Source of the DNA: Cryobacterium sp.
GTDB lineage: Bacteria > Actinomycetota > Actinomycetes > Actinomycetales > Microbacteriaceae
Reading direction: 5' to 3'
Length of the DNA: 64,000 nt
NCBI GenBank assembly: GCA_019638935.1
Contig: JAHBSW010000007.1
Location: 21,756-85,755, forward strand
Shown here: one piece after another, positions 9,904 through 19,127 of the stretch
Position numbering within the stretch: position 1 is the stretch's first letter
Layout: each line of letters starts with the position of its first letter
The notes under the pieces: generated by a model
Database searches by the model: none
Told to the model about the DNA's origin: nothing
What the model saw: the letters and a program-made list of their open reading frames with translations, nothing else
Position numbers and translations under genes: made by a program

Positions 9904-10673
9904 CCGCCACTCGCTCCCTCATCGTGCACCCCGAGCGCGATGCCCTCGTGGGCGCGGTCGCTCACCGCCTTGAATCGACGCTGCGCGAGCTGCTCGCCGA
10001 GAAGACCGAGGTGCACGTCGTGCTCACGGGCGGCTCGGTCGGCACCGATGTGCTCGCAACGCTCGGCGACTCGCCGACCGGTCGCGACCTCGACTGGTCG
10101 AGGATGCACGTGTGGTGGGGCGACGAGCGCTGGTTGCCCTCGGGTGATGACGAACGCAACGACAAACAGGCTGACGACGCGCTGCTGGGCAAGGTCGGCC
10201 TGCTGCCCGAGCACATCCACAGGTTCGCAGCGGACGACGGAGCGATCTCGCTCGACGAGGCAGCGGTTCAGTACGCCGACGAGCTCGCCGCGCACGCGTC
10301 GGAGGGCGGCGCGACACCCGAGTTCGACATCCTGCTGCTCGGTGTGGGGCCGGACGGTCATGTGGCGTCGCTGTTTCCCGATCGAGCGGGCGTGCGCGAG
10401 CGCGATGCGTCAGTCGTCGCCGTGCGTGAGTCTCCGAAGCCGCCGCCCGAGCGCTTGAGCCTCACCATCCCGTCGATTCGCCGCGCCCGACGCGTCTGGC
10501 TGGCGCTCTCCGGCGCCGACAAGGCCTCGGCGCTCAGCCTCGCACTCTCCGGTGCCAACACCGTGCAAGTGCCCGTAGCGGGCGTCTACGGCACGAAAGA
10601 GACCGTCTTCTTCGTCGATTCCACCGCAGCCGAGGACGTACCGCCCGAGGTCATCGCCAACTACGGCCAGTAG
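9900..10673 (+). CDS. pgl: 6-Phosphogluconolactonase (DevB type)
   Basis: The enzyme hydrolyses the lactone made by Zwf to 6-phosphogluconate. The 257-residue product has the DevB/NagB fold motifs: LTGGSVGTDVL (~42-52), WWGDERWLP (~75-83) and GVGPDGHVASLFPD (~147-160). The start is GTG at 9900, which overlaps the opcA stop, and it gives the usual family length; longer in-frame starts would lie within opcA. It is the last gene of the plus-strand run and faces rbpA, whose stop is 40 bases away. A GC-rich imperfect hairpin lies between the stops, but without a T-tract I do not call a terminator. Confidence 0.94.
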   Translation: MTATRSLIVHPERDALVGAVAHRLESTLRELLAEKTEVHVVLTGGSVGTDVLATLGDSPTGRDLDWSRMHVWWGDERWLPSGDDERNDKQADDALLGKVGLLPEHIHRFAADDGAISLDEAAVQYADELAAHASEGGATPEFDILLLGVGPDGHVASLFPDRAGVRERDASVVAVRESPKPPPERLSLTIPSIRRARRVWLALSGADKASALSLALSGANTVQVPVAGVYGTKETVFFVDSTAAEDVPPEVIANYGQ

Positions 10674-10713
10674 CCGCGCCGCCCGGCCGCGCGCTCGACG
10701 CGGCGTTGCGGAA

Positions 10714-11070
10714 CTAGGCCTGGCCGCGACGCGCGCGAAGCTGCTGCAGCGCGTCGTCCAGCAGCGTGGCCGCCTCGTCTTCGGTGCGACGCTCCTTCAC
10801 GTACGCGAGATGAGTCTTGTAGGGCTCGAGCTTCGCCACCGCGGGCGGGTTCTCCTTGTCGCGACCGGCCGGAAGCCCGCAGTTCGGGCAATCGAGCTGC
10901 TCGGGAATCTCCTCGGGCTCGATCGTCGCAAGAAAGTAGGGCTTGATCTCGTGGCCGTTTCCGCACCAGTACTCGACCTGGATGCGATCGGCGTGAAAGC
11001 CGCGATCCTGTTCGCCCATGGGACCGGACCCGACCCTCGATCCCCGAATCGCGCTACCGCCAGAAGCCAC
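10714..11070 (-). CDS. rbpA: RNA polymerase-binding protein RbpA
   Basis: RbpA is an actinobacteria-specific transcription factor that binds RNA polymerase and the principal sigma factor, stabilises open complexes and affects rifampicin tolerance. The product has 118 residues. It opens with ASGGSAIRGSRVGSGPMGEQ, the basic linker typical of the family, followed by the core beta-domain with the metal-type Cys/His pair CGNGHE and CPNCG, and a C-terminal helix thought to contact sigma. The GTG at 11070 is chosen because GAAAGG lies 7 bases upstream and it gives the family length. It is 14 bases downstream of secG and so probably co-transcribed. Confidence 0.93.
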   Translation of the reverse strand: MASGGSAIRGSRVGSGPMGEQDRGFHADRIQVEYWCGNGHEIKPYFLATIEPEEIPEQLDCPNCGLPAGRDKENPPAVAKLEPYKTHLAYVKERRTEDEAATLLDDALQQLRARRGQA

Positions 11071-11084
11071 AACGAGCCCTTTCG

Positions 11085-11342
11085 CTAAACGCCAGCACCG
11101 GTGTCGAACTTGGTGATGACACCGAGCACGACAATCGACGACACCCAGACGAGGGCGAGGATGACGGTGAAGCGGTTGAGGTTGCGCTCGGCGACGCCCG
11201 AGGCACCCAGGTTCGAGGTCACGCCGCCGCCGAACATGTCGGAGAGGCCCCCGCCGCGCCCCTTGTGGAGCAGGATCAGCAGAGTGATCAGGAGGCTCGT
11301 GACACCGAGCACGACCTGAAAGAGAACCTGGAGAATATCCAC
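11085..11342 (-). CDS. secG: Preprotein translocase subunit SecG
   Basis: SecG is the small stimulatory subunit of the SecYEG protein-conducting channel in the cytoplasmic membrane. The product has 85 residues with two membrane segments (about 3-25 and 58-78). They are joined by a cytoplasmic Gly-rich loop containing LLHKGRGGGLSDMFGGG, the family signature. The start is GTG at 11342 with AAAGG 7 bases upstream. Position downstream of tpiA is standard for actinobacteria. AGTATA at 11414-11419 (TATACT on the minus strand) could be a -10 for a secG-rbpA promoter, but no -35 is obvious. Confidence 0.93.
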   Translation of the reverse strand: MDILQVLFQVVLGVTSLLITLLILLHKGRGGGLSDMFGGGVTSNLGASGVAERNLNRFTVILALVWVSSIVVLGVITKFDTGAGV

Positions 11343-11427
11343 GCGTGAGCCTTTCTGTGGATCGCTGGGGCTGTTCCACCGAACCTTGTTAGCGGGGCGA
11401 TGGCGCCCGCACTAGTATACGCAGTGT

Positions 11428-12225
11428 CTAGACGCCCACGTGCTTCGGGAACTGCGCGATCGCGGAGAACTCCGCCACGTCGAGGCTCGCGCCCCCGACG
11501 AGAGCGCCGTCGATGTCGCTCTGGCGCATGAATCCGGCGATGTTTGCGGACTTCACCGAGCCCCCGTACAGGATTCGTGTGGCGGCTGCGACGTCGGCGC
11601 CGAGGGACTCCGCGACGACCGACCTCAGAGCCGACGCCACCGTCTGCGCTTGCTCGGGCGTCGCCGCTTGCCCCGAGCCGATCGCCCACACGGGCTCATA
11701 GGCCACGACGATATCGGAGCCCTGGGGAACCTGCGCGAGGGCGGCGGTGAGCTGCGCGATAGGAATCGCGGCGGGTCCGTGCGCCTCGAGGTCGTCCGCC
11801 GTCTCACCGACGCAGATGACGGGAACGAGCTTGTGCTTGATCGCCGCCGCCGTCTTGGCGGCGACGACCTCATCGGTCTCGCTGTGCAGCGATCGACGCT
11901 CGGAGTGCCCGATGATGACGTACGCGCAGTCGAGCGCCTTGAGGAACGCTCCCGAGATCTCTCCGGTGAACGCCCCCGAGTCGTGCTGCGAGACATCCTG
12001 CGCCCCCAGACCGAGAGGCAGGCGGTCTGCACCGATGAGCGTCTGCACCGAGCGCAGATCGGTGAAGGGAGGGAACACCGCCACCTCGACCCCGTCGAAG
12101 TCGTGACCGGCGTCCTTGAGGCTCCACGCGAGCTTCTGCACGAACGCGATCGCCTGCAGATGATCGAGGTTGAGCTTCCAGTTGCCCGCGATCAGCGGAA
12201 CACGCGCGTCCTTCACTACAGCCAT
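11428..12225 (-). CDS. tpiA: Triosephosphate isomerase
   Basis: The enzyme interconverts dihydroxyacetone-P and glyceraldehyde-3-P. The 265-residue TIM barrel shows IAGNWKLN (catalytic Lys), IIGHSERR (electrophilic His), the catalytic loop YEPVWAIGSG (Glu) and the phosphate-binding LYGGSV. The ATG at 12225 lies inside the end of pgk (10-base overlap) and has GGAGG 8 bases upstream. A GTG three codons later is possible but less well placed. It is third in the gap-pgk-tpiA series. Confidence 0.96.
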   Translation of the reverse strand: MAVVKDARVPLIAGNWKLNLDHLQAIAFVQKLAWSLKDAGHDFDGVEVAVFPPFTDLRSVQTLIGADRLPLGLGAQDVSQHDSGAFTGEISGAFLKALDCAYVIIGHSERRSLHSETDEVVAAKTAAAIKHKLVPVICVGETADDLEAHGPAAIPIAQLTAALAQVPQGSDIVVAYEPVWAIGSGQAATPEQAQTVASALRSVVAESLGADVAAATRILYGGSVKSANIAGFMRQSDIDGALVGGASLDVAEFSAIAQFPKHVGV

Positions 12226-13445
12226 CCGAGAGCCTCCAAGCCCGGCAGACGCTTGCCCTCGAGAAACTCGAGGCTCGCACCGCCACCCGTCGAGATATGT
12301 CCGAAACTGTCCTCGCTGAAACCGAACGACCGCACCGCCGCGGCCGAGTCTCCCCCGCCGACGACCGTGAGACCCCGCGACTCGGTGAGCGACTGCGCGA
12401 CCGTCTTCGTGCCGTTCGCGAAGGCATCGAACTCGAATACGCCCATGGGTCCGTTCCAGAACACGGTCTCGGACTGGCGGATGACATCCGCGAACGCCGC
12501 GGCCGTGTCAGGCCCGATATCGAGTCCGATCCCCGAGGTCGCCCACGGGGTCTCCTCGATCGACTCGGTGGCCCGAACCGTGTGCTCCGCGTCGGCACCG
12601 AACTTCGAGGCCACGATCGTGTCGGTCGGCAGTACGACGTTGACGCCGAGCTTCGCAGCCTGGTCGAGATAACCGCGCACGGTCTCGATCTGATCGGGCT
12701 CGAGCAGACTGGCGCCCACCGGATAGCCCTGCGCGGCGATGAAGGTGAACATCATGCCGCCGCCGATGAGCAGGTTGTCGACCTTGGGCAGCAGGTGGTC
12801 GATCACGCCGAGCTTGTCCGAGACCTTCGACCCGCCAAGCACGACCGTGTACGGACGCGCCGGCTCGGTCGTGAGCCGTTCGAGCACGCCGAGTTCAGCC
12901 TCGATGAGGCGGCCCGCCGCGCTGGGAAGCGCCGACGCAAGCTCGAAGACGCTTGCGTGTTTGCGGTGCACGACACCGAATCCGTCGGAGACGAGAGCAT
13001 CGGCGAACCCGGCGAGCTGGGCAGCGAAGGCCTCGCGCTCAGCAGAGTCCTTGCTCGTCTCCGCAGCGCTGAAGCGCAGGTTCTCGAGCACGGCGACGTC
13101 GCCCGCCGAGAGCGCAGCGACGATCCCCCGGGCAGACTCGCCCACGGTGTCCGTCGCGAACTGCACGGTGGAACCGAGCAGCTCGCCGAGTCGTGCCGCC
13201 ACGGGCGCGAGGCTGTAGCGAGCATCCGGTGCCCCATCGGGCCTGCCGAGGTGCGAGATGACGATGACGGATGCGCCGGCATCCCGCAACTCGGCGATCG
13301 TTGCCAGCGAGGCGCGAATGCGGCCGTCATCGGCGATCACGATGCCGTCGGCGACGTCAGTGCCATCGAGCGGCACGTTGAGGTCAGCGCGAACGATGAC
13401 CCTCTTGCCGTCGAGCGAGCCCAGGCTCTCGATCGTGCGCAGCAT
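12216..13445 (-). CDS. pgk: Phosphoglycerate kinase
   Basis: The enzyme transfers phosphate from 1,3-bisphosphoglycerate to ADP. The 409-residue product has the N-domain substrate motif VIVRADLNVPL (residues 15-25), the basic patch SHLGRP, the hinge segment VLGGSKVSDKLGVI and the C-terminal nucleotide loop VVGGGDSAAAV. It lies between gap (10-base gap) and tpiA (overlapping), so the three glycolytic genes are probably one transcript. Confidence 0.97.
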   Translation of the reverse strand: MLRTIESLGSLDGKRVIVRADLNVPLDGTDVADGIVIADDGRIRASLATIAELRDAGASVIVISHLGRPDGAPDARYSLAPVAARLGELLGSTVQFATDTVGESARGIVAALSAGDVAVLENLRFSAAETSKDSAEREAFAAQLAGFADALVSDGFGVVHRKHASVFELASALPSAAGRLIEAELGVLERLTTEPARPYTVVLGGSKVSDKLGVIDHLLPKVDNLLIGGGMMFTFIAAQGYPVGASLLEPDQIETVRGYLDQAAKLGVNVVLPTDTIVASKFGADAEHTVRATESIEETPWATSGIGLDIGPDTAAAFADVIRQSETVFWNGPMGVFEFDAFANGTKTVAQSLTESRGLTVVGGGDSAAAVRSFGFSEDSFGHISTGGGASLEFLEGKRLPGLEALGWL

Positions 13446-13455
13446 CCAACGCCGC

Positions 13456-14541
<1,086 letters not shown>

Positions 14542-15168
14542 CTACGACAGTAACAGTAGGCCGTTGGTCTTGGTACGCGCAGATTCGAAACGCGCCTGCA
14601 CGTTGTCCCACGAGACGATGTTCCAGAACGCCTTCACGTAGTCGGCGCGAACGTTCTGGTAGTCGAGGTAGTACGCGTGCTCCCACACGTCGAGGAGCAG
14701 CAACGGAACCGTGCCGGCGGCGAAGTTCGACTGCTGATCGAAGAACTGCTGGATGAGAAGCTTCTCGCCGATCGAGTCCCAGACAAGTGCAGCCCAGCCC
14801 GACCCCTGCACGCCCAGCGCGGTTGCGGCGAAGTGCGCGCGGAACTTGTCGAACGACCCGAAGTGGTCATCGATCGCCGCAGCGAGGTCACCGGTCGGAG
14901 CGTCGCCGCCGTCGGGCGACATGTTCGTCCAGAAGATCGAGTGGTTGACGTGACCGCCGAGGTTGAAGGCGAGATCCTTCTCGAGTTTGTTGACGTTGGC
15001 GAAGTCGTCCTTGTCGCGAGCCTCAGCGAGTTTCTCGAGGGCGGTGTTCGCGCCGCCGACGTAGGCGTTGTGGTGCTTCGAGTGGTGAAGCTCCATGATG
15101 CGACCGCTGATGCTCGGCTCGAGCGCCGCGTAGTCGTAGGTGAGCTCGGGCAGTGTGTATTCGGCCAT
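14542..15168 (-). CDS. sodA: Superoxide dismutase, Mn/Fe family
   Basis: The enzyme dismutates superoxide in the cytoplasm. The 208-residue product has all four metal ligands: H28 (in MELHHSKHH), H76 (in [10 protein letters not shown]), and D160 and H164 (in [12 protein letters not shown]). A Gly-rich GGHVN segment and a Gln in FDQQSNFA suggest the Mn-type outer sphere; Mn versus cambialistic use cannot be settled from sequence. AAGGAG lies upstream of the ATG. It has its own ~119-base upstream region and sits between whiA and gap. Confidence 0.95.
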   Translation of the reverse strand: MAEYTLPELTYDYAALEPSISGRIMELHHSKHHNAYVGGANTALEKLAEARDKDDFANVNKLEKDLAFNLGGHVNHSIFWTNMSPDGGDAPTGDLAAAIDDHFGSFDKFRAHFAATALGVQGSGWAALVWDSIGEKLLIQQFFDQQSNFAAGTVPLLLLDVWEHAYYLDYQNVRADYVKAFWNIVSWDNVQARFESARTKTNGLLLLS

Positions 15169-15261
15169 TTCGTCGATCTCCTTCGTTGCGCACGAACCCG
15201 TGACTCAGGTCCGCGCCTGCTTCTTCAGTCTAGCGATGACAACTCGGCGGGCATCCAGAAT

Positions 15262-15281
15262 GTTCCCAGCGTGACGGGAAC
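15262..15281 (-). terminator. Hairpin just after whiA, possible terminator or operator
   Basis: GTTCCC (15262-15267) and GGGAAC (15276-15281) are perfect 6-base inverted arms around 8 bases, starting 6 bases after the whiA stop. Followed on the minus strand by ATTCTGG, it lacks a real T-tract. It also lies upstream of sodA, so it could instead be a regulatory site for that gene. Confidence 0.35.
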
Positions 15282-15287
15282 GAACGC

Positions 15288-16268
15288 TCAGTCCGCGTCG
15301 TAGTCCGCAGGGAGTCCGGCGTCGGTTCCCGGGATGCCCAGTTCGGCCGCGCGCTTGTCCGCCATGGCGAGCAGGCGACGGATGCGTCCGGCCACCGCGT
15401 CCTTCGTCATCGGGGGGTTCGCGTGATGACCCAGCTCGTCGAGGCTTGCGTCACGGAACTCCAGACGGAGCTCACCCGCCTTGCGCAGGTGCTCGGGCAC
15501 GCGATCCTCGAGGATCTCGAGAGCACGCTCGACCCGGGCGCACGCGGCGACCGCCGCCTGCGCGGAACGGCGCAGGTTCGCGTCGTCGAAGTTGACGAGT
15601 CGGTTCGCCGTTGCGCGCACTCCGCGTCGCGCACGAAGCTCTTCCCACGCGTCGACCGCAGCATTCGCTCCCATGAGTCGGAGCATCGCCGAGATCGCGT
15701 CGCCGTCGCGGATGACCACTCGGTGAACTCCGCGCACCTCGCGCGCCTTCGCCGAGATCTTCAGGCGGCCCGCCGCGCCGACGATCGCCATCGCCGATTC
15801 GTTTCCCGGACTCGTCACCTCCAGTGCGGCTGACCGCCCCGGGTCGGTGAGCGATCCGCGTGCGAGAAACGCACCACGCCAGACTGCGGCGAGCTCCTCC
15901 GCCGTACCCGTCGTGAGTCGGTTGGGGAGGCCGCGAACCGGTCGCCGACGCGCATCGAGCAGACCGGTCTGTCGCGCGAGGGTCTCTCCCCCGTCGAGCA
16001 CGCGCACGAGGTACTGGCTCGAGCGACGGATGCCCGAGGCAGAGATCACGGAGAGCTCGCTGCGCACTCCGAAAAGCTCGGACAGGTCGCGGCGCACCCG
16101 ATTGGCCGTGGTCGGCGAGTCGAGTTCGGCCTCGACGGCGATGCGCCCGGAGATGAGGTGAAGGCCGCCGGCGAAGCGCAGGATCGTCGCGAGCTCGGCC
16201 GCCCGCACCGTCGTCTTGGGCACGTCGACTGTCGCAAGCTCCTCTTTTACATCCGCCGTCAATGCCAA
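15288..16268 (-). CDS. whiA: Transcriptional regulator WhiA (DNA-binding protein)
   Basis: WhiA is a conserved Gram-positive regulator with an N-terminal LAGLIDADG-homing-endonuclease-like domain and a C-terminal helix-turn-helix. In sporulating actinobacteria it controls septation genes with WhiB; in non-sporulating relatives its role is cell-cycle related but less clear. The product begins [15 protein letters not shown] and ends in an HTH region around [20 protein letters not shown]. The TTG at 16268 gives 326 residues, the family length, with GGGG 7 bases upstream; longer frames overlap rapZ. It follows rapZ by 34 bases, where yvcK is usually found in between. Confidence 0.94.
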   Translation of the reverse strand: MALTADVKEELATVDVPKTTVRAAELATILRFAGGLHLISGRIAVEAELDSPTTANRVRRDLSELFGVRSELSVISASGIRRSSQYLVRVLDGGETLARQTGLLDARRRPVRGLPNRLTTGTAEELAAVWRGAFLARGSLTDPGRSAALEVTSPGNESAMAIVGAAGRLKISAKAREVRGVHRVVIRDGDAISAMLRLMGANAAVDAWEELRARRGVRATANRLVNFDDANLRRSAQAAVAACARVERALEILEDRVPEHLRKAGELRLEFRDASLDELGHHANPPMTKDAVAGRIRRLLAMADKRAAELGIPGTDAGLPADYDAD

Positions 16269-16302
16269 GGAAGCGCCCCTCAATCTCTCGTGATCACAAC
16301 GT

Positions 16303-17178
16303 CTACTCGCGCCCGAGGTCGCGGTGTTTGACACTAGCCGATACTCCCGGCTCACGAGAGAGCGCATCGGCGAGTCTGACCGCCATCGCGACCGAGCGGT
16401 GCTTTCCACCCGTGCAGCCAAAGGCGATGGTAGCGTGCCGCTTGTTCTCTCGTTGATACCCGGCGAGCACGGGACGCAGCGCCTCGACGAAGCGATCGAA
16501 GAACTCGAGCGCGCCCTCCTGCGCGAGCACGAACTCGCTCACCCGCGCGTCGAGCCCCGTGAGAGGGCGCAGCTCCGGGGTCCAGAAGGGGTTCGGCAGG
16601 AATCGCATGTCGGCCACGACATCGGCGTCGGTGGGCAGCCCGTACTTGAACCCGAAGCTCAGCACCGTCACCTGCAGACCACGGCTCGAGTCATCGGCAA
16701 AGGTCTCCGTGATCGTGGTGGCCAGCTGGTGGATATTGATGTTGGACGTGTCGATGATGATGTCGCTCTGCTCGCGCAGGTGAAGCATCCTCTGGCGCTC
16801 CTGGGCGATGCCGTCGAGCAGCGTGCCGTTCCCCTGCAGTGGATGGGGCCGGCGAACCTGCTCGAAGCGGCGCACGAGCACGTCATCGGTCGCCTCGAGA
16901 AAGATCACCCGCACATCGCTGCTTGCGCGGAGTTCATCGATGGCTTCGCCAAGCTCCGAGAACAGGTGCCCCCCGCGCACGTCGGTGACGACCGCGATCT
17001 TCGGGAGTGTGTCCCCGGCGCGCGTGGCGACATCGACGAGCGGCCTCAGCATGCGCGGAGGCAGGTTGTCGACGACGTACCAGCCGAGGTCTTCGAGGGC
17101 ATTCCCGACGGTGGAGCGCCCCGCCCCAGACATCCCTGTGACGATCAGCACCTCTTGCTTGGCACTGTCTACCGTCAT
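16303..17178 (-). CDS. rapZ: RapZ/YvcJ-type nucleotide-binding protein (RNase adapter family)
   Basis: In E. coli RapZ binds GlcNAc-6-P and directs RNase E to the small RNA GlmZ. In Gram-positives the homologue YvcJ is a GTP/ATP-binding protein whose role is less defined. The 291-residue product has the P-loop GMSGAGRST (15-23), the DNLPPRML segment and the C-terminal signature [14 protein letters not shown]. The ATG has AAGGA 7 bases upstream. It lies between uvrC and whiA, its usual actinobacterial position. RNase adapter is a family name; the target in this organism is unknown. Confidence 0.92.
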   Translation of the reverse strand: MTVDSAKQEVLIVTGMSGAGRSTVGNALEDLGWYVVDNLPPRMLRPLVDVATRAGDTLPKIAVVTDVRGGHLFSELGEAIDELRASSDVRVIFLEATDDVLVRRFEQVRRPHPLQGNGTLLDGIAQERQRMLHLREQSDIIIDTSNINIHQLATTITETFADDSSRGLQVTVLSFGFKYGLPTDADVVADMRFLPNPFWTPELRPLTGLDARVSEFVLAQEGALEFFDRFVEALRPVLAGYQRENKRHATIAFGCTGGKHRSVAMAVRLADALSREPGVSASVKHRDLGRE

Positions 17179-17236
17179 GGAGCTGTCCTTGATTCGTAAG
17201 GGATCGTGACGACCAGTCTAGCTAGCGCGAACGGCC

Positions 17237-19126
17237 TCACTCCCGGTTCAGATGCTGATGTATCTGTGTCGCGGTGGTCGCGCCGATCCCCTTCACCGCT
17301 GCGATCTCGACGACGGTCGCGGCGCGCAGTCGCTTGACCGATCCGAAGTGCTTGAGCAGTTCCTTGACGCGCACCGGACCGAGACCGGGTACCTCGTCGA
17401 GCTGCGAGCCGATGTCCTTCTTGCGCTTCTGCCGCTGGTAGCTGATCGCAAAGCGGTGCGCTTCGTCGCGGATGCGCTGAAACAGGAACAGCGCATCACT
17501 GTTGCGCGGCAGGATGACGGGATGATCCTGATTCGGCAGCCAGATCTCCTCGAGACGCTTCGCGATGCCGCAGACGGCGAGACCCTCGATGCCGAGCTCC
17601 TCGATGACTCCGGCGGCGGCGCTGACCTGCGGCTGACCGCCGTCGACGATGAGCAGTTGGGGCCGATAGGCGAAGCGCCGCTTGGTCGGAGCGACTCCGG
17701 CTTCGACATCCGGGCCGTCTGCGACGTCATCGCGATCGAGGTGAGCGAGTCGCCGTGTGAGCACCTGGCGGATCGCATCGGTGTCGTCGGTCGCGTCGGC
17801 GATGCTGAACCGCCGGTAGAGATCCTTGCGCGGCAGGCCGTCTTCGAACACGACCATCGACGCGACGATGTTCGTGCCGCCGAGATGGGAGACATCGAAG
17901 CACTCCATGCGCAGGGGCGGCACGTCGAGGCCTAGAGCGTCGTGAATGTCGCTGAGAGCCTGCGAGCGTGCGGTGAAGTCACCGCTGCGTCGCGTCTTGT
18001 AGCTCGCGAGCGACGACTTCGCGTTCTGGTCGGCGGTCTCTGCCAGCGCCGCAAGATCGCCTCGTTGGGCGACGCGCAATACGGGTCTTCCCGAAAGCGA
18101 CTGCTCGGCGCGCTTGGCCGTGAGCCACCGCTGCAGCTCATCGGTGTCCGGGGGCAGCACCGGCACCACGACCAGCCTCGCCGGAACGAGTTCCGATTCA
18201 TAGGAGTTCTGCAGCACAGTCTCGACGAGCTCGGGGAGTTCAAGATCGAGTTCCTTGTCCACTACCCACCCGCGAACACCGCGAATACGGCCCCCGCGCA
18301 CCGTGAACAGCTGTACCGCGGCAGCGAGTTCATCGTGGGCGATGCCGATCACATCGGCGTCGACGGTGTCGGGCAGCACGACGGAGTTCTTCGTGAGCAC
18401 CGTCTGCATCGCGGTGAGCTGGTCGCGGTACTTCGCGGCGGCTTCGTAGTCCTGTCGTGCGGCCGCCGTCTTCATCTCGTTCTCGATCAGCTCGAGAAAG
18501 CTCGAGTCATTCCCCGCCATGAAGCTCGAGAAATCGAGCGCCAGGGACTTGTGATCCTCCTTGCTGATGCGACCCACGCACGGCGCCGCGCACTTTCCGA
18601 TGTCACCGAGCAGGCAGGGGCGGCCTCGCTGCTCGGCCCGCCGATAGATCGTGTCGGAACAGCTGCGGATCGGGAAGACCTTGAGCATGAGGTCAACGGT
18701 CTCGCGCAGGGCCCACACGTGCGTGTACGGCCCGAAGTAGCGCGCACCGGGAATGTTCTTGTTGCGCGTCACCATGACGCGCGGAACAGGCTCACCCATC
18801 GTGATCGCGAGATACGGATAGGACTTGTCGTCGCGGAACTGCACGTTGAACGGCGGGTTGAACTCCTTGATCCAGCTGAACTCGAGCTGCAGCGCCTCGA
18901 ACTCACTGCCTACGACCGTCCACTCCACACTGGCCGCCGTCGTCACCATGCGTCTCGTGCGCTCGTGCAGGCTCGTGAGCGGTGCGAAGTAGTTGCTCAG
19001 CCTCGCGCGCAGGCTCTTCGCCTTGCCGACGTAGAGAATGCGACCGGCAGCATCCCGAAACCTGTAGACACCCGGCCTCGTCGGGATCTCGCCGGGCTTG
19101 GGTCGATAGCTGACGGTGTCGGCCAT
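17237..19126 (-). CDS. uvrC: Excinuclease ABC subunit C
   Basis: UvrC makes the dual incisions of nucleotide excision repair with UvrB. The 629-residue product has an N-terminal GIY-YIG nuclease domain ([20 protein letters not shown] near residues 19-38), a central UVR/UvrB-interaction segment (~205-240), an RNase H-like C-terminal endonuclease region ([11 protein letters not shown]) and tandem helix-hairpin-helix motifs ([18 protein letters not shown]). Its ATG follows the uvrA stop after a single base, so uvrA-uvrC are coupled. Confidence 0.97.
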   Translation of the reverse strand: MADTVSYRPKPGEIPTRPGVYRFRDAAGRILYVGKAKSLRARLSNYFAPLTSLHERTRRMVTTAASVEWTVVGSEFEALQLEFSWIKEFNPPFNVQFRDDKSYPYLAITMGEPVPRVMVTRNKNIPGARYFGPYTHVWALRETVDLMLKVFPIRSCSDTIYRRAEQRGRPCLLGDIGKCAAPCVGRISKEDHKSLALDFSSFMAGNDSSFLELIENEMKTAAARQDYEAAAKYRDQLTAMQTVLTKNSVVLPDTVDADVIGIAHDELAAAVQLFTVRGGRIRGVRGWVVDKELDLELPELVETVLQNSYESELVPARLVVVPVLPPDTDELQRWLTAKRAEQSLSGRPVLRVAQRGDLAALAETADQNAKSSLASYKTRRSGDFTARSQALSDIHDALGLDVPPLRMECFDVSHLGGTNIVASMVVFEDGLPRKDLYRRFSIADATDDTDAIRQVLTRRLAHLDRDDVADGPDVEAGVAPTKRRFAYRPQLLIVDGGQPQVSAAAGVIEELGIEGLAVCGIAKRLEEIWLPNQDHPVILPRNSDALFLFQRIRDEAHRFAISYQRQKRKKDIGSQLDEVPGLGPVRVKELLKHFGSVKRLRAATVVEIAAVKGIGATTATQIHQHLNRE

Positions 19127-19127
19127 G

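Noticed and set aside
10673-10704. GC-rich inverted repeat between pgl and rbpA as a terminator
   Set aside because: Only a 6-bp stem (GCCGCG/CGCGGC) with a long loop and no T-tract; it may arise by chance in GC-rich DNA.
11411-11430. Near-palindrome around CTAGTATACGCAGTGTCTAG at the end of tpiA as an operator
   Set aside because: Arms match poorly beyond CTAG, and the stretch overlaps the tpiA stop; only a possible -10 was kept as a remark.
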